From: Steroidobacteraceae bacterium
GTDB taxonomy: Bacteria > Pseudomonadota > Gammaproteobacteria > Steroidobacterales > Steroidobacteraceae
Assembly (NCBI GenBank): GCA_025458905.1
Contig: JALORN010000022.1
Span: 1 to 50,027 of the forward strand
DNA: 50,027 nt
Direction: 5' to 3'
Shown: piece by piece, positions 17,763 through 23,738 of the stretch
Position numbering within the stretch: the first letter of the stretch is position 1
Layout of the letters: each line of letters begins with the position of its first letter
The notes under the pieces: generated by a model
Databases searched by the model: none
Seen by the model: the letters and a program-made list of their open reading frames with translations, nothing else
Told to the model about the DNA's origin: nothing
Translations under genes and position numbers: made by a program

Positions 17763-18637
17763 TAACTTGATGTCCGTGCGCTAAGTTTTTCGTCAGCGGA
17801 TGAGGCAATTAGGGTCACGCCTATCGAGAGCTGCCGCGTCCCTTGACTGGGTTTCGCTCGCTCGGACTGCCCGTCGGGCGCTGCGAGCGTTGCGATCGCG
17901 GACGCAATAGCGGTCACCACAGTTTCGGTGAGCAACAATTCGTCCTTTGGACTTTCGGCAAAAAGCCGAGCCTTAGTCGCGTACTTGAGATTCGCTGCCG
18001 GTCTCGAGGCTAATCGAATTGTGTCGACGATGTATGGCGCCACTTCGGGAAGGGCGTTCTTGGACGATTCGGCCAGAGACCTCTTGGATGCCCGAACTCG
18101 AACTCTCTGGTCGTGTACCGCGACCAACTGCTTCGCTTGAAGGACAGCGAGAACTGCTCGCGGAGGTATGTCGCCGCTGTGTCGGCGGACCAACGCTGGA
18201 AATCCGCAACTCTGATTGCGGAGACTCAAGTCTCTCGGCTTGCCCTTTTCGTCCAAGAACATTGGGTCCCGCAGCCAACCTTCAATTACTCGCGTACTTC
18301 GATCGAGGGCTCGGACGTCTACCGTCTGCGGGTTGCCAGAACGTTCAAGTCGCCGGCGAATTTCTGGACGAGTGAGTCCAGTGGCCGCAGCTATTTTCGA
18401 TTGATTTATCTTCCCAGAGGCCATCCGAGCATTCGCGGCGGCGCTCTTGATCAGTGCATCTTTCGCCAGATCGTAGATCTGTTGGGCGGTAACGCCGTCT
18501 CTCAAGAGCGATGGCGCAACCGCTTCGAGCAAGAGGCGCAACGTTTCTCGCGATCCGCGGCTTCTCTGGCCGCCTCGCGTTCGGAGACTAGGGGACTTCC
18601 TACTGCTGCTTGGCGAGGTCACTCGTTTCTGCGGCAC
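17762..18637 (-). CDS. DUF6502-like protein B with helix-turn-helix-like segment
   Basis: The 291-residue protein begins with a Ser/Arg/Lys-rich tail (about 1-30). A helical segment follows (LRLLLEAVAPSLLRDGVTAQQIYDLAKDA), then QSKIAAATGLTRPEIRRRLE (about 80-99), which reads as a helix-turn-helix. Next is IEGWLRDPMFLDEKGKPRDL and LVRRHSGDIPPRAVLAVLQ, both typical of DUF6502 as I remember the family. I infer a cytoplasmic nucleic-acid-binding protein; no function is established. The ribosome binding site before ATG 18637 is weak. It is coupled to paralogue C by a 1-nt stop/start overlap and is separated from the repeat-protein gene by a 227-bp gap rich in inverted repeats. Confidence 0.75.
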   Translation of the reverse strand: MPQKRVTSPSSSRKSPSLRTRGGQRSRGSRETLRLLLEAVAPSLLRDGVTAQQIYDLAKDALIKSAAANARMASGKINQSKIAAATGLTRPEIRRRLERSGNPQTVDVRALDRSTRVIEGWLRDPMFLDEKGKPRDLSLRNQSCGFPALVRRHSGDIPPRAVLAVLQAKQLVAVHDQRVRVRASKRSLAESSKNALPEVAPYIVDTIRLASRPAANLKYATKARLFAESPKDELLLTETVVTAIASAIATLAAPDGQSERAKPSQGTRQLSIGVTLIASSADEKLSARTSS

Positions 18638-18864
18638 GCCATAGCCCTATTGTTGAAGCTGCGACGTGAAGGCCCGAGGCGGCAGCTTAAACAGTGACGC
18701 TACGTAATCGTGCGGAATCACACCTCACGAATATCTGGTCGAACGCACCAGATTCGCGAATTGCTAGGATCGGCGAGAAATGGGGTAAATGTCGCATGTG
18801 TGATGCCACATGCGGAAACGAACCGCCGCGGGACGACGAGTCCCGCGGCTGCCGTGCGACTGAA
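18638..18864. promoter_or_regulatory. Intergenic region with four inverted repeats inside the accessory locus
   Basis: The gap holds a 7-bp inverted repeat ATCTGGT/ACCAGAT (18733-18739 and 18747-18753), the palindrome ATTCGCGAAT (18752-18761), an 8-bp stem CGCATGTG/CACATGCG (18793-18800 and 18807-18814), and a 10-bp stem (18825-18834 and 18840-18849). The last two follow the stop of the repeat gene and look like terminator structures. The first two lie upstream of paralogue B and may be operator sites. Confidence 0.45.
18793..18849 (-). terminator. Tandem hairpins after the repeat-protein gene
   Basis: Reading the minus strand, a 10-bp GC-rich stem with loop TCGTC starts 15 nt after the stop codon and is followed by GGTTCGTTTCC. 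A second stem (CGCATGTG/CACATGCG) comes directly after it. The T-run is short, so termination is likely but not certain. Confidence 0.6.
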
Positions 18865-19581
18865 TTAGTTCAGGTTGGTGCCCGTCACACCAAGAATATT
18901 CGTTCCGGTGATCCCCAGGACATTAGTACCCGTAACACCCTGGATATTGGTGCCAGTCACGCCCGAAACATTCGTTCCTGTGACACCGGCAACGTTCGTG
19001 CCAGTCACACCCGCAACATTGGTACCCGTGACACCCGCGATGTTCGTGCCAGTCACACCCGCAACGTTGGTGCCCGTGACACCCGCAATGTTCGTGCCGG
19101 TCACACCCGCAACGTTGGTGCCCGTGACACCCGCGATGTTCGTGCCAGTCACACCCGCAACGTTGGTTCCCGTGACACCCGCGATGTTCGTGCCGGTCAC
19201 ACCCGCAACGTTGGTGCCGGTGACACCTGCAACGTCGTTAGCGATTACGCCCAGTGCTGGCGATTTCCCATAGCCATTGATCTCTGGGCCCAACAAATTG
19301 GAGGTGGACGCATGGGTCGGGGCAGTTGCCAACCGAACCACAGTGACAGCGTCGCTTACAAGGACTCCAGACTCGTTTAGATAGCCTGTGGCTCGGACAA
19401 ACGACCCTGCCGATACGGGCTCCCGAATGAGCGTGGGCTGAATGCCAACGAGCTGCAGCCCGGCACCCGCAGTGTTTGAGACAGTGCCGAACACAGTAAT
19501 ACGCATCGACTCGGCGGTAGCAGACGTAGCGGCCGTAGCTGCGAGCAATCCAGCGACTACAATTCGAATCGAGTAGTTCAT
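18865..19581 (-). CDS. Secreted protein with DUF5666-like domain and 15 octapeptide repeats
   Basis: The 238-residue protein starts at ATG 19581, preceded by AAGGGGAC. Residues 1-23 form a signal peptide (VVAGLLAATAATSATA). Residues about 24-112 are beta-rich (ITVFGTVSNTAGAGLQLVG, SFVRATGYLNESGVLVSDAV) and resemble the OB-like DUF5666 domain. Residues 117-236 are 15 tandem copies of [VI]-A-G-V-T-G-T-N with no spacers; the last four vary (S, Q and L in place of A), and the protein ends in Leu-Asn. No anchor or Cys is seen. It lies 13 bp after DUF6502-like gene A and is surely co-transcribed with it. The repeats could form a stacked beta structure, but that is inference. I do not recognise a characterised homologue. 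Confidence 0.85.
   Translation of the reverse strand: MNYSIRIVVAGLLAATAATSATAESMRITVFGTVSNTAGAGLQLVGIQPTLIREPVSAGSFVRATGYLNESGVLVSDAVTVVRLATAPTHASTSNLLGPEINGYGKSPALGVIANDVAGVTGTNVAGVTGTNIAGVTGTNVAGVTGTNIAGVTGTNVAGVTGTNIAGVTGTNVAGVTGTNIAGVTGTNVAGVTGTNVAGVTGTNVSGVTGTNIQGVTGTNVLGITGTNILGVTGTNLN
18874..19233 (-). repeat. 24-bp coding tandem repeat, 15 units, with 48-bp higher-order pattern
   Basis: Fifteen 24-bp units encode the octapeptides. In the centre the units alternate between NV- and NI-type and between GTGCCAGTCACACC-like and GTGCCCGTGACACC-like versions, giving a near-identical 48-bp period. Units at the 3' end of the gene are diverged. This suggests recent amplification of a two-unit block in the middle of an older array. 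Confidence 0.93.
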
Positions 19582-19594
19582 CGCATCAGTCCCC

Positions 19595-20542
19595 TTAATT
19601 CTTTTGGCTATGTGCGACGTTCTCTAGAACGTCAACGACAACCGGGCGATTGGAATGGTCGTTTCCTTCCGGAAGCACATCTGCGTCCGGAGAGTCTTCA
19701 AGGCTGATAGGAGAGCGGCCTATAGATGCGGAATCTTCAAACACGTAAAGGCCACAGCCAAAACGCCGACCGTCTTGGTCAGAGACAGCACTCGCTTGGG
19801 TGGTCAGCCACGAGTCAAGATCCGTAAGTAGCTTCGTACCCCGATCTCTCACTTCGTCGTTGAAAAGCTTCGCGCCGTGATCGCTCAAGGCAAAATCGGA
19901 CACCAGCGTGCGCTCCGAGAAGGCCGTGAACCTTCCAGAGTCGCCCACGATGCCCTTGGCGTAAGACTCGGTGAAGTTCACCAAGACCTTGCCCATGCGA
20001 TCCAAACGGGCAACGTTCCCCGCGGGCAGCACGTACGCACGCGTCAAAGGCCTAATGAACCCACCATCCAGATGCTCAACGCAGCGTGACGCTTCTAGGT
20101 CATCAAGCAAGTCGCGAGGATGAGCCCCAGGCGCGACCTTTGAGCAGAGCGAAGTGAAAGACGGCTTGGGATCCTCTGCTTCGAACGGGAGCTCGCGCGC
20201 GATGTCGTACACCCCGGCATATCCAGGCTCGGTGTGCCACGCATTGAGTAACTCGCTCAGCAACTGAGAGCGACGCGCCAGCGTTAACGCAGCAGAGCCT
20301 CGCCGCCTTATGCGATCGATGACTTCGGCTTGGTTTAGACCTGCGTACATTGCAACTCGTGCTGGCGATGCTGGGCGCTGTTCTTTGGAATTGATTTGCT
20401 CAGCAAAGAACTCGACGGCCGACTGCGCGAAGGAGTCCCGTAGCTCATGCCCAGGCACCCCAAAGTGTTCGGCGATCCGAAAAAACGGCTTCAGAACTTC
20501 CTGAAAGGCGACAAGAAAGGTTTCTCGTTCGGAGTCTTTCAC
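19595..20542 (-). CDS. DUF6502-like protein A (first gene of the accessory locus)
   Basis: The 315-residue protein starts at GTG 20542. It has an N-terminal helical segment (VLKPFFRIAEHFGVPGHELRDSF), a helix-turn-helix-like part (RVAMYAGLNQAEVIDRIRRR, about 62-81), then LLNAWHTEPGY, a segment with PRDLLDDLEASRCVEH, and a C-terminal region ending in GRRFGCGLYVFED. The final motif GxxxFGxGxYxFE and the overall order fit DUF6502 as I remember it. It is the longest of the three paralogues here. A well-placed GGGAG serves ATG 20550, which reads only three codons before a TGA that overlaps the GTG (GTGA), so the start arrangement is unusual. Function is unknown; a cytoplasmic regulator of the adjacent exported repeat protein is my inference. 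Confidence 0.75.
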   Translation of the reverse strand: MKDSERETFLVAFQEVLKPFFRIAEHFGVPGHELRDSFAQSAVEFFAEQINSKEQRPASPARVAMYAGLNQAEVIDRIRRRGSAALTLARRSQLLSELLNAWHTEPGYAGVYDIARELPFEAEDPKPSFTSLCSKVAPGAHPRDLLDDLEASRCVEHLDGGFIRPLTRAYVLPAGNVARLDRMGKVLVNFTESYAKGIVGDSGRFTAFSERTLVSDFALSDHGAKLFNDEVRDRGTKLLTDLDSWLTTQASAVSDQDGRRFGCGLYVFEDSASIGRSPISLEDSPDADVLPEGNDHSNRPVVVDVLENVAHSQKN

Positions 20543-20721
20543 GGCGCCATTACATAACTCCCTTGAGAAACGTTAAGTCTGCTCAAGGGCTTATGTCAAC
20601 ATTCGGGAGACGGTTAGCGAGAGCCAAGGCAACCCGATATGGGTGCGCTGAGAGGTCGAGCTGGCGAGCTAAGTTCTTGTTTCGACTGCCCTATTCGCCA
20701 GAAGGTAGGGCGCGGCTGTGG

Positions 20722-21894
20722 CTAAGACCGCGCTTCCGGATAAAACAGCCGCCGGTGCTCCAGCAGCGCATACCGGTCAGTCATGCCCGCCACGTAGTCA
20801 GCGACGACCCTGGCCCGGCCCGTGGCGCCGTCGCGGGCCTCCGCGCGCTGGGCTGCGTCGCGGTGTTCGTCGGGCAGGAGTGCCGTGTCCTTCATCAGGA
20901 CGTCGAACAATTCGTGGAGGACGCGGCGGGCCTTGGTGGTCATGCGCAGCACGCGGTAGTGGCGGTACACGCGTTCGCGCAGGAACTGCTTTAGCTCGAG
21001 GTGCTCGCGGCGGACGTCCTCGCTCATCAGCACCAGGCGGCTGCCGTGGCGGCGTACCTCGTCGATGCTTCGGGGTGCGGCGGCGGCGAGGCTCGCGGTG
21101 GTGGTGCGGATCACGTCCTGCACGATCCGGTCGATCATCCGGCGGATGGTCTCGTGCACCTTGCGGCGTGGTGGGGCCTGGGGATAGCGGGACGCGACGC
21201 TCTCGTACTCGCGCGCGAACAGGGTCACCTGGGCGACTTCCTCGACCTGGATGAGGCCGGCGCGCAGGCCGTCGTCGACGTCGTGGTTGTTGTAGGCGAT
21301 CTCGTCGGCGAGGTTGGCGAGCTGGGCCTCGAGGCCGGGCTGCTCGCGCCGGATGAAGCGCTCGCCGACGTCGCCGAGCAGGCGGGCGTTCGGCAGCGAG
21401 CAGTGCTTGAGGATGCCCTCCCGGGTCTCGAAGGTGAGGTTCAGGCCGGGGAACTCGGCGTAGCGCTCCTCGAGCTCGTCGACGACGCGCAGCGACTGCA
21501 GGTTGTGCTCGAAGCCGCCGTAGTCGCGCATGCACTCGTTCAGCGCGTCCTGGCCGGCATGGCCGAAGGGCGTGTGGCCGAGGTCGTGGGCGAGGCAGAT
21601 CGCCTCGGTCAGGGTCTCGTGCAGGCCGAGCGCGCGGGCGATGGTGCGCGCGATCTGCGACACCTCGAGCGAATGGGTGATGCGGGTGCGGTACAGGTCG
21701 CCTTCGTGGTTCACGAAGACCTGGGTCTTGTAGACGAGGCGGCGGAACGCGTTGGAATGGATGATGCGGTCGCGGTCGCGCTGGAACTGGCCGCGGTACT
21801 CGGGATCGGGCTCGGCGTGCCGGCGGCCGCGGCTGCTGGCGTCGTGGGCCGCGTACGGCGCGAGCGTGGTCGCTGCGCCCGCCGGCGCGTTCAT
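20722..21894 (-). CDS. dgt: Deoxyguanosinetriphosphate triphosphohydrolase-like protein
   Basis: The 390-residue protein belongs to the HD-domain dNTPases. The metal site is visible as RTRITHSLEVSQIARTIA, HDLGHTPFGHAG and, later, LADEIAYNNHDVDDG. These enzymes hydrolyse dGTP or other dNTPs to the nucleoside and triphosphate in the cytosol. The ATG at 21894 overlaps the stop of aroB by 4 nt (ATGA), so it is translated as the last gene of the aroK-aroB-dgt run. The longer open frame to 22308 is antisense-like overlap with aroB and is not used. The 179 bp after it contain no gene and border the accessory locus. Confidence 0.94.
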   Translation of the reverse strand: MNAPAGAATTLAPYAAHDASSRGRRHAEPDPEYRGQFQRDRDRIIHSNAFRRLVYKTQVFVNHEGDLYRTRITHSLEVSQIARTIARALGLHETLTEAICLAHDLGHTPFGHAGQDALNECMRDYGGFEHNLQSLRVVDELEERYAEFPGLNLTFETREGILKHCSLPNARLLGDVGERFIRREQPGLEAQLANLADEIAYNNHDVDDGLRAGLIQVEEVAQVTLFAREYESVASRYPQAPPRRKVHETIRRMIDRIVQDVIRTTTASLAAAAPRSIDEVRRHGSRLVLMSEDVRREHLELKQFLRERVYRHYRVLRMTTKARRVLHELFDVLMKDTALLPDEHRDAAQRAEARDGATGRARVVADYVAGMTDRYALLEHRRLFYPEARS

Positions 21895-22976
21895 GCGAAA
21901 TGCGCCGCGAGGGTGGCGCCGAGCGCCGCCTCGGGATAGTCGCCGGTCACGACGGCATGGCCGATGCCCTGCAGCAGCACGAAGCGCATGCGGCCGGCCT
22001 TCACCTTCTTGTCGATGCGCATCAGGTCGAGTGCGGTGGCGCCGGCGACCTCGCGCGCCGCGGTCGGCAGGCCGATGGCCTGCAGGATGAGGGCGATGCG
22101 CTCCACGGCGGTGGCGTCGAGCCAGCCAGCACGTTGCGACATGGTCGCGGCCATCATCAGGCCGGCTCCGACGGCCTCGCCGTGCAGCCACGTGGAGTAG
22201 CCGGTGGCGGTCTCGATCGCGTGCGCGAAGGTGTGGCCGAGGTTCAGCAGCGCGCGATCGCCCTGCTCCCGCTCGTCGCGGCCGACGATCGTGGACTTGA
22301 TCTCGCACGAGCGGCGGATGGCCGTCGAGAGGGCCTCGGGGTCGCGCTGCAGGAGTGGCGCGACGTTCTGCTCGAGCCAGCCGAAGAACTCTGCGTCGCA
22401 GATCAGGGCGCTCTTGATCACCTCGGCGAGGCCGGCGCGCAGCTCGCGATCGGGCAGCGTGGCGAGGGTGGCGGTGTCGGTGATCACCGCGCGCGGCTGG
22501 TGGAAGGCACCGATCAGGTTCTTGCCGCCGGCGTGGTTCACGCCGGTCTTGCCGCCGACGGAGGAATCCACCTGGGCGAGCAGGGTGGTCGGCACCTGCA
22601 CGAAGTCGACGCCGCGCTGGTAGCAGGCGGCCGCGAAGCCGGCCATGTCGCCGACCACGCCACCGCCGAGCGCCACCACCGTGGCATCGCGGCCCAGGCG
22701 GTTGGTGACCAGCACGTCCAGGATCCGCGAGATGCTGTCCAGCGTCTTGTGGACCTCGCCGTCGGGCAGCACGATCTCGACGACGCGACGCGACGCCGAC
22801 CGGTCGATCGCCTCGCGCAGGGCATCGAGGTACAGCGGCCCGACGACGGTGTTGGTCACGATCGCGACGTCGCGCGTGCCGACCAGGGGCGCCACCCGGG
22901 AGGGCTGCGCGAGCAGGCCGTGGCCGATCAGGATCGGGTAGGAACGCTCGCCGAGTTCGACGTTCAACTGCTGCAA
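21891..22976 (-). CDS. aroB: 3-dehydroquinate synthase
   Basis: The 361-residue enzyme converts DAHP to 3-dehydroquinate in the shikimate pathway. Typical segments are LPDGEVHKTLDS, VALGGGVVGDMAGFAAA, QVPTTLLAQVDSSVGGKTGVN, LAEVIKSALI and LNLGHTFAHAIE, which include the NAD- and zinc-binding residues. The first in-frame start is TTG 22976 (reading LQQLNVELG); a second TTG at 22967 is possible and no ATG is available. It is followed by dgt with a 4-nt overlap and preceded by aroK with an 82-bp gap, an arrangement common in gammaproteobacteria. Confidence 0.96.
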   Translation of the reverse strand: MQQLNVELGERSYPILIGHGLLAQPSRVAPLVGTRDVAIVTNTVVGPLYLDALREAIDRSASRRVVEIVLPDGEVHKTLDSISRILDVLVTNRLGRDATVVALGGGVVGDMAGFAAACYQRGVDFVQVPTTLLAQVDSSVGGKTGVNHAGGKNLIGAFHQPRAVITDTATLATLPDRELRAGLAEVIKSALICDAEFFGWLEQNVAPLLQRDPEALSTAIRRSCEIKSTIVGRDEREQGDRALLNLGHTFAHAIETATGYSTWLHGEAVGAGLMMAATMSQRAGWLDATAVERIALILQAIGLPTAAREVAGATALDLMRIDKKVKAGRMRFVLLQGIGHAVVTGDYPEAALGATLAAHFA

Positions 22977-23058
22977 GTCGGGCCCCTGGTTGCCGCGCCG
23001 GCCGCGCGGCGACGCCGGACGGTGGCGGCTCTCAAGTATACGGCGTGTGCCCGGCCGG

Positions 23059-23616
23059 TCAGGCGCGGCTCGCCGTCACGTCCGACCGGGACTCCCAGCC
23101 GCGGGCACGCAACTCCCGCAGGATGCATTCGGCCACGGTCTTCACCTTGCGATCGTCGGTGGGGACGATCACGTCGGCAGTGGCGGTATAGAGGGGCGCG
23201 CGGATCGCCATCAGCTCGGCGAGCTTGGCGGCGGGGTCGACGCCCGCGAGCAGCGGCCGCTGGCGTCCCGAACGGACACGGCTGGCCTGCTGGGCGACCG
23301 AGGTCTGCAGGTACACGACGGCACCACGGGCCCCGAGGCACTCGCGGTTCCGGGGATGCAGGATGGCACCGCCACCGGTCGAGAGCACCACCGGCTCGCG
23401 CTGCGTCAGCTCGTCGATCACCTCGCGCTCGCGCTCGCGGAAGCCGGCCTCGCCCTCCTTCTCGAAGATCAGCGCGATCTCGGCCCCGGTGCGGGCCTCG
23501 ACCTCGGCGTCGGAATCGACGAACGGCGTGCGCAGCATCCTTGCCAGCTGCCGCCCGACTGCGGTCTTGCCGGAGCCCATCGGCCCGACGAGGAAGATGT
23601 TGCGATTGCCGATCAT
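23059..23616 (-). CDS. aroK: Shikimate kinase
   Basis: The 185-residue enzyme phosphorylates shikimate. It has Walker A GPMGSGKTAVGRQLA, the shikimate-binding DSDAEVE, FREREREVI, the Gly-rich STGGGAI and the LID segment RPLL. Length is normal. It begins the aroK-aroB-dgt run. In many relatives pilQ lies directly upstream; here an Ig-domain lipoprotein gene and a strong terminator separate pilQ from aroK, so aroK must have its own promoter in the 122-bp gap or depend on read-through. Confidence 0.96.
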   Translation of the reverse strand: MIGNRNIFLVGPMGSGKTAVGRQLARMLRTPFVDSDAEVEARTGAEIALIFEKEGEAGFREREREVIDELTQREPVVLSTGGGAILHPRNRECLGARGAVVYLQTSVAQQASRVRSGRQRPLLAGVDPAAKLAELMAIRAPLYTATADVIVPTDDRKVKTVAECILRELRARGWESRSDVTASRA

Positions 23617-23672
23617 GGACGCCCGGCGGGTGCCGGAAGGTGATGCCTGCAGAGGCCAAGCCTACCCCGAAA

Positions 23673-23708
23673 CGACGCGGCCGCCCGGGAGTCCGGGCGG
23701 CCGCGTCG
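23673..23708 (-). terminator. Strong hairpin between the Ig-repeat lipoprotein gene and aroK
   Basis: A perfect 16-bp GC-rich stem (23673-23688 with 23693-23708, loop GAGT in plus-strand reading) lies 30 bp after the lipoprotein stop codon. On the minus strand it is followed by TTTCGGGG. The stem is very stable though the T-run is short. Confidence 0.75.
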
Positions 23709-23738
23709 CCGAAGCCTGCCGTGGAAGTGCGTGGCGGG

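Noticed and set aside
18874..19233. Possible CRISPR array
   Set aside because: The 24-bp units are directly adjacent without unique spacers, keep codon phase and lie inside a coding sequence with a signal peptide. No cas genes are nearby.
18694..19380. Plus-strand repetitive frames opposite the octapeptide array
   Set aside because: They exist because a 24-bp repeat has no stop in any of these phases. They have no ribosome binding site or signal peptide, whereas the minus strand has both.
16995..20542. Toxin-antitoxin or phage-defence operon
   Set aside because: None of the four proteins shows a nuclease, ATPase, protease or membrane-toxin motif. The only export signal is on the repeat protein, which argues for an envelope or extracellular role.
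20543..20721. Gene or small RNA in the dgt-accessory locus gap
   Set aside because: No frame with a ribosome binding site and no clear terminator hairpin was found in these 179 bp.
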